Assembly (NCBI GenBank): GCA_963764825.1
Contig: CAVXUA010000007.1
Span: 1 to 64,000, forward strand
Origin: JAZGGS01 sp963764825
GTDB lineage: Bacteria; Bacteroidota; Ignavibacteria; Ignavibacteriales; Ignavibacteriaceae
Reading direction: 5' to 3'
Length of the DNA stretch: 64,000 bases
Notes under the pieces: model-generated
Database searches by the model: none
Told to the model about the DNA's origin: nothing
What the model saw: the letters and a program-made list of their open reading frames with translations, nothing else
In this document: positions 28,418 through 38,445 of the stretch, one piece after another
Position numbering within the stretch: the first letter of the stretch is position 1
How the letters are laid out: each line of letters starts with the position of its first letter
Translations under genes and position numbers: made by a program

Positions 28418-29483
28418 TTATTCAAAATCGGGAATTAAAACCGAGCGTTTATTGTATTTATGTTTAAGTGTATTATTAAAAACTTCATTTATTTTTGATA
28501 AAGGAAAAGATTCAACAAACTGATCAATCTTCAACTTATCTTTTGCTACCAGATCTACAACTTCAGGATAAAGTTCTGGTTTGCATCCCCACGTACCAAT
28601 CAGTTTTGCATCGAATGCCATTAAGTTACTTAGTCTTACTTCAAGCTTATCCATTGTAAATCCAACGATAGAAAGAGTGGATGCAAAACCAAGCAGAGCA
28701 AATCCAAGTTCCTGGCCTGCGCTGGTGCCGGACATCTCAAAAATTTTCCAGCGATAAGGTGAAGCTCCAACTTCTTTTGCTATTTCCCTTACTTTAGATT
28801 TTGTTGTTTTAATATCGAGTTCTTTAATATTCAATGTTGCATCCGCACCATTCTGTCCCGCATTGTTAAGCTTAACATCACTTATATCAATTGCCAAAAC
28901 TTTGGCGCCCAATATTTTAGAAAGAAGAACTCCGTAAATTCCGATGCCTCCCACTCCAATAACTATAGCAAAATCATCTTCTTCTAATTCGGCTTTTTTA
29001 ATTACCTGGTAAGGAGTAGTAACTGCATCGGCTATTACAGCTAATTTTTCCAGCGGGTACTTTTGCAAAACATCATCAGGAACAACACAAAGATATTTTG
29101 AAGGAACTTTAATGTGTGAAGCAAACCCGCCGTCAAAATCATTACCAGGCATTAACTGTTTCTGGCAAATGTTACCTCTTCCTTTTTTACAAAGTTCACA
29201 ATCACCGCAGGGCAGTACCGCCGGAATGATTACATTTTTGTTTAACCAGTCTATCCTTTCCGGCTACAACTGTTCCGCTTATTTCATGACCCAAAGTAAG
29301 TGGAAGTTCGTGCTTGGTTTTTACACCGTAATGCCAAAAACTTAAATCGGTGTGGCAAACACCACAACCGGCAACTTTTACGAGCACTTCATTTTCATTT
29401 AATTCGGGAAAGGAACTTTCGCTTAGTTGAAATTCCCCTTTAGGTTCGGTCATTTTCCAGGATGATATTTTACTTTCACTCAT
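28418..29483 (-). CDS. had: 6-hydroxycyclohex-1-ene-1-carbonyl-CoA dehydrogenase (frameshifted)
   Basis: A zinc alcohol-dehydrogenase-family enzyme that oxidises the 6-hydroxy compound to the 6-oxo compound with NAD+. The N-terminus MSESKISSWKMTEPKGEFQL, the catalytic-zinc region VAGCGVCHTDLSFWHYG and GHEISGTVV, and the structural-zinc loop CGDCELCKKGRGNIC are followed by MPGNDFDGGFASHIKVP and the Rossmann motif VIGVGGIGIYGVLL. A single extra base near 29258 moves the frame, so the protein (about 355 residues) appears as two pieces; correcting it gives VAGKDWLNKNVIIPA. It is first in the had-oah-dch-thiolase-fusion unit. An exact AGGAGGT at 29490-29496 fixes the start. Confidence 0.88.
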
Positions 29484-29489
29484 TTATTT

Positions 29490-29496
29490 ACCTCCT
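29490..29496 (-). promoter_or_regulatory. Strong ribosome binding site of had
   Basis: AGGAGGT on the minus strand, 6 bases before the ATG of had. It is one of the few full Shine-Dalgarno sequences in the window. The rest of the 29484-29683 gap is AT-rich and presumably carries the promoter of the had-oah-dch unit. Confidence 0.65.
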
Positions 29497-29683
29497 GCTT
29501 TGACGATGTAAGATATTTATATTTTTAAAAATCTCCACTAATAAAATAATAATAGCCATTCATTAATAAAACGAGCAACATTTGAAACATAAACGGAAAT
29601 AATTCTAAAAGATAATCCAATACTCTTATTCTCAAAATGCTGGAACATTAGACTCCGATTGCAATTTTATTTGAGGTTTAAAA

Positions 29684-31338
29684 TTACTTCATCAAAATCA
29701 TCTTTCTTGTTTCAACATATGAGTCCACTCGAAGTTGATAGAAATAAACTCCGTTGGAAGGGATAAGCCGCGACTTGTTCTAGCAGAATTAAATTCAACT
29801 TCATATGTCCGGCAGGTTTTTCTTCGTTTACAAGTGTTGCGATTTCATTGCCTAAAATATCGTAAACTTTAAGTGTTACAAAATTTAAGGTTAGAATACG
29901 GTAATTGATTGTTGTAGAAGGATTAAACGGGTTAGGATAATTCTGACTTAAGTTGAAATCTTCTGGTGTTTCTTCTATCATTTCATCTTCTACAAATGTA
30001 ATCCCTCCATTTGTTGTTCTGAGGATTTTGCCGCCATTTCCAACAGCCGTTCCGTTGTTGGCATCGGTAAATGATACTCCCCTGAGCAAACCTGCTGTTC
30101 CGCTTGCCTGGCTAATCCAATTTGTTCCTCCATTTGTTGTTCTGAGGATTGTGCCTGTGTGTCCAACAGCAGTTCCGTTGTTTGCATCGGTAAAGGAAAC
30201 TCCCTCAAGATCATTTGTTGTTCCGCTTGGCTGACTAATCCAATCTGTTCCTCCATTTGTTGTTCTGAGGATTGTGCCGTCACTTCCAACAGCCGTCGCG
30301 TTGTTTTCATCGGTAAATGAAACTCCATAAAGATGATTTGTTGTCCCGCTAGCTTGGCTTATCCAGCTTGTTCCTCCATTTGTTGTTCTGAGGATTATGC
30401 CTGCAACTCCAACAGCAGTTCCGTTGTTTGCATTGATAAAAGAAACTGCATAAAACCACCGTTCTGTTCCGCTTGCCTGGCTTATCCAGCTTGTTCCTCC
30501 ATTTGTTGTCCTTAGGATTGTGCCGTAACCACCAACAGCCGTTCCGTTGTTTGCATCGGTAAAGGATACCCCAAAAAGCCAATTTCCTGTTCCGCCTGTC
30601 TGGTTTATCCAGCTTGTTCCTCCATTTGTTGTTCTGACGATTGTACCTGCTGTTCCAACAGCCGCTCCGTTGTTTGCATCGGTAAATGATACTCCATAAA
30701 GATAATTTGTTGTTCCGCTTGTCTGACTTATCCAGCTTGTCCCTCCATTTGTTGTTCTAAGGATTATGCCTGAATCTCCAACAGCAGTTCCGTTGTTTGT
30801 ATCGGTAAATGACACACCACGAAGATAAATTGTTGTTCCGCTTGTCTGGTTTATCCAGCTTGTTCCTCCATCTGTTGTTCTGAGGATTGTGCCTCCACTT
30901 CCAACCGCCGTTCCGTTGTTTGCGTCCGTAAATGATACTCCATAAGTTGTTGCTTCACTTGTCTGGCTTATCCAGCTTGTTCCTCCATTTGTTGTTCTGA
31001 GGATTATGCCCCCACTTCCAACAGCAGTTCCGTTGTTTGCATCGGTAAAGGATACTCCAAAAAGCGAATGATCTGTTCCGTTTGCCTGTCTTATCCAGCT
31101 TGTTCCTCCATTTGTTGTTCTGAGGATTGGACCTCCACCTCCTGGGAATTCTGGGTTTCCAACAGCCGTCCCATTGTTTGCGTCGGTAAAGGATACTCCA
31201 TAAAAATGCGTTGATGTTCCGATTGCCTGGCTTATCCAGCTTGTTCCTCCATTTGTTGTTCTGACGATTGTGCCTGCGTATCCAACAGCAGTCCCATTGT
31301 TTGCGTCGGTAAATGATACTCCATAAAGATCATATATT
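29684..31338 (-). pseudogene. YCF48-like repeat protein with T9SS domain, 5'-truncated and frameshifted
   Basis: Eleven tandem 41-residue repeats (about 123 bp each) of the form GVSFTDANNGTAVG, then TILRTTNGGTSWISQ, span about 30000-31335; this is the BNR/YCF48-like propeller repeat. They are followed by a T9SS sorting domain (NYPNPFNPSTTINYRI, KVYDILGNEIATLVNEEKPA) ending KKMILMK-like at 29684 after a frameshift near 29770. There is no start codon or signal peptide: the first repeat begins within 5 bp of the stop codon of the xanthine-dehydrogenase-like gene. A real protein of this type should have an export signal, so the 5' end is lost by deletion or misassembly at the junction. Confidence 0.75.
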
Positions 31339-31342
31339 ATTC

Positions 31343-34144
31343 TTATTTCTTTTCTTTTTCCTTAATGGCATTTAGGATTTTTTCAGGAGTAATTGGCAAT
31401 TCTTTAATTCTTACACCAATAGCATCTTCAACTGCATTGGCAATTGCACCAAGCACGGGAAGAGTAGCGCCTTCTCCAACCTCTTTTGCTCCAAAAGGGC
31501 CTTCCGGTTCATAACTGTCAACAATAGTCGAATCGATACGAGGGGTTTCAGCAGAAGTTGCAATTAAATAATTATGGAGATCGGCGTTAAGTAATTTTCC
31601 GTTTTTATCGAATACTTCATCTTCAAACAAAGTTTCACTTAATCCCATTACTACTGCGCCTTCAACCTGTCCTTCAACAGCCATTGGATTGATAGCAGTG
31701 CCGCAATCGTGTGCATCCCAAAAATCAAGGACTTTGACTTTACCGGTTTCCATATCAACTTCAACTTCGCAAACAGAAGCAGAAAATGAAAATGCCGGGG
31801 ACGTGCCGACAGCAGCACCTTTATATGTTCCGCCTAATCCTTCCGGGGGTGAGTAATGTCCTTTACCTACAAGAGGTCCTTTTGTTGAAAAGTGTGCGTC
31901 CGCTGCTTTTTCCCATGGAATAAAATTTTCAGGATTATCTATTTCAAAAACTTTATTGTTATTAGCAGTAAGTTTTGATTCATCCAATTGCATAATTTCT
32001 GCAGCGGATTTTAAAACTTGATTTCTAATTTCTTCACCTGCCATTTTAGAAGCGTTGCCACCCATCAAAGTCACTCTGCTCGAATAAGCACCAAAGCCGA
32101 GTGGTGTTAAATCACTATCAGCAGATATAACGCTCATCCTGTCGAGAGTTATTCCCATCGCTTCCGCTGCAGCCTGAGCAAGGACAGTATCGGAACCCTG
32201 TCCTATATCTGCATCACCAACAAAAAGTACTGCTTTAGAGCCATCTTCCTGAATTTTAACTATTGCATTAGAATGAGGGAACTTTGATCTGTAAATAGGA
32301 TAACCGGCGCCGGAAACAAATCCGCCGCAGCCAATTCCTATTCCTCTACCCGGTGGAAGTTTACCTTTCTTTTCCTTCCAGCCGGATCTTTTGCGAACCT
32401 TTTCCAGGCAAGCTGTTAATTCGCAGGAATGTATATCAAGATCGTTGCAAGTACGCGTTTCCGGCTGCATAGCGTTCTTTAATCGTATATCAATATGGTC
32501 CATTCCAATATCATCCGCAAGCATCGAGAGTAAAGATTCAAATGCAAAACGCGGATGCGGAGTACCGTGCCCGCGAAATGCACCGCATGGCGGAAGGTTT
32601 GTATTTACACGATAGCCATCGTATTTATAGTTTGAAAATTTATAGAGTGTTGGCAGCATAGATCCTGCATAATAAGTTGAGACTATACCGAAACTTGAGT
32701 ACGCTCCGCCTTCAAGAACTGCTTTTTGTTTAACAGCTGTAATTGTTCCGTCTTTCTTCACACCAATTTTTAAATCGATGTACTGTTTATGACGACCCCT
32801 ACCGTAAAGGTACATCTCCTCCCTGTTGAATCTCATCTTAACTGCACAACCAACTTTTTTTGCCAACAGTATTGAAAGAATTTCCAGCATGTTTGTAGCA
32901 GCTTTTGCCCCAAAGCCGCCGCCGCAGTTAGTCATTATCACTCTTATATCGCCAAGAGGTAAATTTAAAATGCGGGAAAGCTGGTGATGAACATAATGAA
33001 CTACCTGCGTGGAAGTGTAAAGCGTTACTCTTCCATGCCTGTCCCACTCAGCTATTGCAACGTGAGGCTCCATCGGGTTTTGATAAGTACGGTTTCCAAC
33101 AAATCTTTCCTCACGAACAAAATCAGCTTCGGCAAATCCTTTTTCAATATCACCAAAGTGATGATCTACACGGGTATTGATATTATGTTCATATTTATCA
33201 TCGAAAAGGCGCGGGGCTCCCTCCTTCATTGCTTCCATCGGATCGAAGACTGCAGGGAGTTCTTCATACTTAACTTCAATTAGTTTGATGGCTTTATAAC
33301 ATGTTTCTTCATCAATTGCAGCAACGGCTGCAACTACATCGCCTACATATCTTACTTTATCTTTTGCAAGAACATTTTCATCATAACGCGGGGGTGAAGT
33401 TCCATAGGATATATCTGTCACGTCTTCACCTGTAAAAATTGCTTTCACACCCGGCAGTTCTAACGCTTTTTTTGTATTGATTGATTTTATTTTTGCATGA
33501 GGAACAGAGCTTAAGAGCAGCTTACCGTAAATCATATTTGGTAGTTTTATATCATCTGTATATAATGCCCTTCCTGTTGCTTTATCGGGGGCATCTATTT
33601 TTGGTAATCGTTTACCAACAACAGATAAATTCATAGCTGATTTTTGCGGCTGGTACTCAATCGCTTTCGGTTCTTTCCCTTTCAAATAATCTTTAGCAAC
33701 ATCAACTGCTTCAAATATTTTTGTATAACCTGTACATCGGCATAAGTTGCCTGATAACGCATCTTTTATCTCTTTCTCACCGGGATCAGGATTTTCATCA
33801 AGAAGAGATTTCGTTCTTAATATCATTCCAGGCGTGCAGTAACCGCACTGGATAGAACCTTTTTCAACAAAAGCTCTCTGAATTGGATGAAGCTCCTCCC
33901 CTTGTGTGATTCCTTCAATAGTAGTAATACTTTTCCCTTCTGCTTCAACAGCAAGAAGCAGGCAGGAGTTAACCGGTTTTCCATCCATCAAAACAGTACA
34001 GGCTCCGCAATCACCAAGTTCGCAACCTCTTTTTGTTCCGGTTAGATTGAGCTGATCACGAAGAAGATCCAGAAGAGTATGATTTGGTTTTACGGCGACT
34101 TCATGATCTGTACCATTTACATTTATGTTAATAATCTGTTTCAC
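31343..34144 (-). CDS. Xanthine dehydrogenase-family enzyme, fused [2Fe-2S] and molybdenum subunits
   Basis: A 933-residue molybdo-flavoprotein component. Residues 1-165 form the small FeS subunit: CELGDCGACTVLMDGKPVNSC for the plant-type cluster and QCGYCTPGM ... GNLCRCTGY for the second cluster. Residues about 170-930 form the Mo-cofactor subunit: GGGFGAKAA, PPCGAFRGHGTPHPRFAFES, DIGQGSDTVLAQAAAEAMGI and the catalytic-Glu motif GPFGAKEVGEGATLPVLGAI. The FAD subunit is the next gene upstream (34154-35048). The combined size equals HcrC+HcrA of 4-hydroxybenzoyl-CoA reductase, and the locus favours an aromatic acyl-CoA or N-heterocycle substrate. The FAD subunit lacks the extra 4Fe-4S loop of true Hcr, so the substrate is left open. 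Confidence 0.85.
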   Translation of the reverse strand: MKQIININVNGTDHEVAVKPNHTLLDLLRDQLNLTGTKRGCELGDCGACTVLMDGKPVNSCLLLAVEAEGKSITTIEGITQGEELHPIQRAFVEKGSIQCGYCTPGMILRTKSLLDENPDPGEKEIKDALSGNLCRCTGYTKIFEAVDVAKDYLKGKEPKAIEYQPQKSAMNLSVVGKRLPKIDAPDKATGRALYTDDIKLPNMIYGKLLLSSVPHAKIKSINTKKALELPGVKAIFTGEDVTDISYGTSPPRYDENVLAKDKVRYVGDVVAAVAAIDEETCYKAIKLIEVKYEELPAVFDPMEAMKEGAPRLFDDKYEHNINTRVDHHFGDIEKGFAEADFVREERFVGNRTYQNPMEPHVAIAEWDRHGRVTLYTSTQVVHYVHHQLSRILNLPLGDIRVIMTNCGGGFGAKAATNMLEILSILLAKKVGCAVKMRFNREEMYLYGRGRHKQYIDLKIGVKKDGTITAVKQKAVLEGGAYSSFGIVSTYYAGSMLPTLYKFSNYKYDGYRVNTNLPPCGAFRGHGTPHPRFAFESLLSMLADDIGMDHIDIRLKNAMQPETRTCNDLDIHSCELTACLEKVRKRSGWKEKKGKLPPGRGIGIGCGGFVSGAGYPIYRSKFPHSNAIVKIQEDGSKAVLFVGDADIGQGSDTVLAQAAAEAMGITLDRMSVISADSDLTPLGFGAYSSRVTLMGGNASKMAGEEIRNQVLKSAAEIMQLDESKLTANNNKVFEIDNPENFIPWEKAADAHFSTKGPLVGKGHYSPPEGLGGTYKGAAVGTSPAFSFSASVCEVEVDMETGKVKVLDFWDAHDCGTAINPMAVEGQVEGAVVMGLSETLFEDEVFDKNGKLLNADLHNYLIATSAETPRIDSTIVDSYEPEGPFGAKEVGEGATLPVLGAIANAVEDAIGVRIKELPITPEKILNAIKEKEKK

Positions 34145-34153
34145 GAAGAGGTT

Positions 34154-35048
34154 CTATTTCTTTAATGATTTTTCAGCGCGCGCAATTGCTGTAATAGTTG
34201 CACGCCGGGTAAGAACTTTTACAAGATTACGACGGAACTTCGCAGTACCGCGTATATCATCAATCGGTAATGAATCTTTAACAGCTTCATCACCAACTTT
34301 ATTCAATATTGATCTGTCTGTATCAAACTCTTTGAGATTGCTGCCAATTAATATCTTACTTGCTTTTATACTAATCATTGGTGTAGGAGCAACCGCGCCC
34401 ACAACTATGCATGAATCAATGCATAAATTACCATCTGTCTTTATCATCACACTTACCGATGCAACTGATATAGCGGAAGCATTTCTTAAGCCAAATTTTG
34501 TAAAACAAACACCTGTTCCTGGTTCAGGGATCGGAACGACTATCTTCGTCATTATTTCTCCTTTCCCGATGGAAGTTTCTTTATGGAAGACGAAGAAATC
34601 TTTTAGTGCTACAATTCTTTTCTCATTTGTAGGAAACGATTTCTGCAGATGCATTGCTTGCAATAAGAACCGGAGCCATATCGCAGCAGGAAGCGCCTGT
34701 ACATAGATTTCCTCCTACCGTTGCAGTATTTCGTACCTGGTCGCTGCCAATTAATGAAGCAGCTTCTGATAAAGCCGGTAATTTTTCTTTTATTAATTTC
34801 GAATTTTTTATTTCATTATGAGTTACGGCGGCCCCAATTAACAGATGGTTTCCGGATTCTTCAAGAATTTTAAATTCCTTGATTCCTGATAATGAAACAA
34901 TATTATCATTATGTCTAAGCCCTTTTTTTATTTCAACCAGTATATCAGTTCCACCTGCAATAGCAGCCGCATTTTTTTTACTCTCCAGCAGTTTGCAAGC
35001 TTCCTGCAATGTTGTGGGTTTATGATATGTAAAATCCGGCAGATACAA
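34154..35048 (-). CDS. Xanthine dehydrogenase-family FAD-binding subunit (frameshifted)
   Basis: About 298 residues in two overlapping frames joined near 34640-34660. The N-terminal part has LPDFTYHKPTTLQEACKLLE, the FAD pyrophosphate motif AIAGGTDILVEIKKGL and NTATVGGNLCTGASCCDMAP. The C-terminal part has CO-dehydrogenase-flavoprotein-like segments FTKFGLRNASAISVASVSVM and RGTAKFRRNLVKVLTRRA. It starts with TTG in the visible frame. Unlike HcrB of Thauera, there is no roughly 40-residue Cys-containing insertion between GGNLC and the next APxLIA segment, so it lacks the extra [4Fe-4S] cluster. It ends 9 bp before the fused FeS/Mo gene. Confidence 0.8.
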
Positions 35049-35133
35049 TCTTGTTCTAATCTTTATTTAGTATATAAATTTCCTGTGTAATAAAACCTTT
35101 TCTTATTAATAGAAATTTTTATTTGTAAGTACA

Positions 35134-36151
35134 TCAAAGATCCATAATGCTTTCTGTTGATTTTTGTTTTTCGCTTTTTGCATTAGACTTTTTATGAGAG
35201 ATAGCTTTTACCAAATTTGTAAATGTAAGGTTAAGAGGAGTACGGATATAGTGCTTCCTTCCGTAATCAACTATTTTACCGTTCATATAATCAATTTCAG
35301 TTTCTTTACCGCTGATTAAATCTACTGCGAGAGAGGGAAAGTGATCCCCTGCATTTTTAAGGTATCTTATACATAGCTTTACAAAGTTATCTCCTAATTT
35401 TATTTCTTCGGCTTTTGCTACTTCAATAGCTTCAAAAATAATCTGCTCAATAATTTCCAGAGTATCCGGATGAGCCATAGCTTCTTTCATAGTCAAATTA
35501 GAGATAGCACAGAGAGGGCTAAGAGCTGCATTAAGAATTGTTTTTTCCCAAATTTTATCTGCGATAACAAAAGAATCTTTACGCAGCGTTTCCAGGTTAG
35601 CACTTGTAAGAGTTTCAGAGAGCCACTCTGCAATATCTGCTCTGGAATCGTCGACCGATGCGATATAATTCGGGGGATTAAAAAAGGTAACATTAACTAC
35701 GTTAGGTGCATGCAAATTACCTGCGAAGTTAACAACCATCCTTAATATTTGTGATTCATCAAAATGGCTGGTATACTTTTCCCTGATATCAATACCATTT
35801 TGTGCACTTAGCAAGAATAAATTTCCACTGACTTGTTCTTTAATCTGATCCAAGAACTGAATCAACGTGATAAGCTTTAACAGCACTTATCAGAACATCG
35901 ATTTCTTGATCAAGCAGTTCACTTAGTGAGGAGTAAACATGTTTAAAGAAAATGCTTTTTTCGATTTTACCTGAGAGTTCAATACCATCACTTCTTATCA
36001 GGTTAATCTTTTTTTTCTCTATATCGCAGATATGCACTTCGCTGCCGGCTTCCTGCAAATGTGCTGCAAGGACCAGCCCGACAGGTCCTAATCCTATAAT
36101 TCCGATTTTATATTTTTCAGGATCCATTTTTTTATTCCATTTGTTGAACAA
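35134..36151 (-). CDS. Ketopantoate reductase-family (PanE/ApbA-like) dehydrogenase (frameshifted)
   Basis: About 338 residues in two frames joined near 35850-35880. Residues 10-40 are a Rossmann NADP-binding start (KIGIIGLGPVGLVLAAHLQE). The rest follows the ketopantoate reductase pattern: LISAVKAYHVDSVL, LLSAQNGIDIREKY, the central catalytic-Lys region WEKTILNAALSPLCAISNLT and the C-terminal TEIDYMNGKIVDYGRKHYI, with the family's conserved N-G and R-x-P-x-N (RTPLNL). Biosynthetic PanE is one possibility, but its place between an ADP-forming acyl-CoA synthetase and the molybdenum enzyme suggests a catabolic 2-oxo or 2-hydroxy acid reaction. Confidence 0.75.
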
Positions 36152-36285
36152 ATGTTTTATTGTTTTAGCTATTAATTAGAAAATCTAATTATTTTTTGCT
36201 GAGATGCTTTAAAATTCAAATGTAATCTATAAAATTTAAATGGTAATTAGAATTTATGATGGAAACTTATTTTCCTCCACTACTT

Positions 36286-38370
36286 TTATATTTTGATTCG
36301 GGCATCCACTGCCAAAACCTGGTCTTCAAATGCAATTATAGGATTCAAATCCATTTCCTGTATCATAGGTAAGTCGGTGATCAACTGCGAAGTGCGCTGG
36401 ATGATTTCAATTACGCCATCTTTATCAATTCCCTTCTCTCCTCGTATTCCGTCTAAGCAATGGAGCAGCTTTAATAGATGAGAGCATATCCTTAACTTCC
36501 GTACGAGTAACTGGTGCGATTTTAAAGATTACATCTTTCAGTACTTCGACAAAAATCCCACCTATTCCGAACATAATAAGGTGCCCAAGTCCATTCTCTT
36601 CTTTTGCACCAACAATCAATTCCCTCCCACCAGGTAAATATTTCTGAATAAAAAATTTCATATCTGCTTCATCAAAATTTTTCTTCATTTTTTCTGTGGC
36701 GATTCTTACCTCGTTTTTATCTTTAAGATTTACTACTACTCCACCAACGTCACTTTTATGAATTATGGATTCAGAATCTGCTTTGATTACCATGGGATAT
36801 CCTATTTCATCTGCAGCTTTTTCAGCTTCCTCAACATTACCGGCAATTTTCCAATCAGCAACAGGAATTCCATACGCAGCAAGAACTCCATATACTTCTT
36901 CCGCAGTTAGGATTTCACGATTTGATTTCTTCGCTTCCAATAATATTGCTTCGGCTTTACTTTTAATTACATCATCGAAATTTCTTAACCTCATCTATTT
37001 CCCGTCTGCGTATTTCTCCAAAACGAGTCAATGCAGCTAGAGCTTTCGCCGCCATTTCAGGAAAATCATAGCAGGGAATTCCTCCCTCTTTCATAATCTT
37101 AGTAGTTTCTATCCACTGGGCTTTATCAGTCATGTAGTTGCAAACAATAGGTTTCTTTTTCAGTTTGCTAACCTCAGCCATTTCTTTAGCAACGCTTTCA
37201 GTATCAACAAATGGAGGCGTAACAAAATTGATGTAAATGCTGTCGATTTGATATTCTGCAAGTAGAGTATCCATTGCAGCACGGTAATGCGGCGCTGCAG
37301 CAGTTGCAAGTACATCTATAGGATTCTGAACGGAGGCTTCAGGATAAAGTTTATCCTTCAGAGGAATTTTTTGCATTGTTCTGAAAGAGGAGGAATTTCC
37401 AGTCCATGATCAACAAGTTCATCGGTTGCAATTATTGCCGGACCGCCCGTGTCTGTTATTAATCCAACACGATTGCCATTTGGAATTGGCTGGTTTGCAA
37501 ACGCAATAGCTGCCTGGCACATTTCTTCTTCATCCCTGAATGTTATTATTCCAGTTTTATTAAAAATAAGTTCAGTTGAAAGCCCAATTCCGGCTAATCC
37601 GCCTGTATGAGAAGTTGCGGCTTTTGCACCTTCTTCTGTTCTTCCTCCTCTCATCGCAAGGATAGGTTTTTTAGCTGCAACTTCGTAAGCCATTTCCATA
37701 AAACCTTTTGGATCGGAAAATCCCTCAACATATAGTACTATCACTCTTGTCTTGTTCATCATCGCCCCAATACCTGATAATCTCTTCTATTGAAATATCA
37801 CATGCATTTCCATTGGAAGCATAATATCTCATTCCAACTCCAAGATCGAAAAAGCGCTGCATAATTACTGCTCCTACTCCCCCACTTTGCGCCACAACAG
37901 AAATATGTCCTGGGTCCGGGTAGGTAAATGTAAAATCGCAATATGCTTTAATATCGGGATCAGAATTAATAATACCCTGGCAGTTTGGACCGAAAATCCT
38001 CACTCCGTACTTCTCTTGCTTTTGTACAACTTCTTTCTCAAGAGCTTCTCCTTCGGCACCAACTTCCTTGAATCCTGCACTATTAATAATGATAAACTTA
38101 ACACCTTTTTTTCCGCAATCTTCTACTGCCTGAAGCACAAATTTCGCTGGAATGCTGATATGTGCAAGATCAACATCATTCGGGAACATCAGAAATTGTT
38201 TTATAGGCTTTTATACCTCTAACTTCATCTGCCTTTGGATTAATGGGATAAATCGACCCTTTATAATCATAGCGTAGAAGATTTTTTGTTATAACGTTAC
38301 CAATGGAAAGTTCTTTTGTGGATGCCCCGATTATTGCTACAGATTTTGGACTGAATAATTTATCAAACAT
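36286..38370 (-). pseudogene. ADP-forming acyl-CoA synthetase, alpha-beta fusion, several frameshifts
   Basis: About 695 residues, the normal length of a fused acetyl-CoA synthetase (ADP-forming). The CoA-binding domain starts MFDKLFSPKSVAIIGASTKE. A succinyl-CoA-ligase-like domain has IFGPNCQGIINSDPD, VVAQSGGVGAVIMQRF and the phospho-His region KAATSHTGGLAG. The C-terminal ATP-grasp domain has GYPMVIKADSESIIHKSDVG, LPGGRELIVGAKEENGLGHL and the end DQVLAVDARIKI at 36286. The frame changes near 38183 (one extra C in a CCC run), 37745, 37370, 36985 and 36445. It could activate an aromatic or dicarboxylic acid for this pathway, or make ATP from an acyl-CoA product. No AMP-forming benzoate-CoA ligase is seen in the window. 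Confidence 0.75.
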
Positions 38371-38445
38371 TTTATGAGTTCTCCTCGCTGTTATTATTTA
38401 TTAAATTAACACCTCATTTATCTTTGTATTTTCTTTATAGTGGAA

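Noticed and set aside
29990..31335. Regular repeats that could be mistaken for a CRISPR array
   Set aside because: The 123-bp period encodes 41-residue YCF48-like protein repeats in one open frame; no short direct repeat with unrelated spacers and no cas genes are present.
34125..34706. 193-codon plus-strand open frame over the FAD subunit
   Set aside because: Antisense shadow; the minus strand shows clear flavoprotein motifs.
31343..35048. Firm naming of the molybdenum enzyme as hcrABC
   Set aside because: The FAD subunit lacks the insertion that holds the extra 4Fe-4S cluster in characterised 4-hydroxybenzoyl-CoA reductases, so only the family is claimed.
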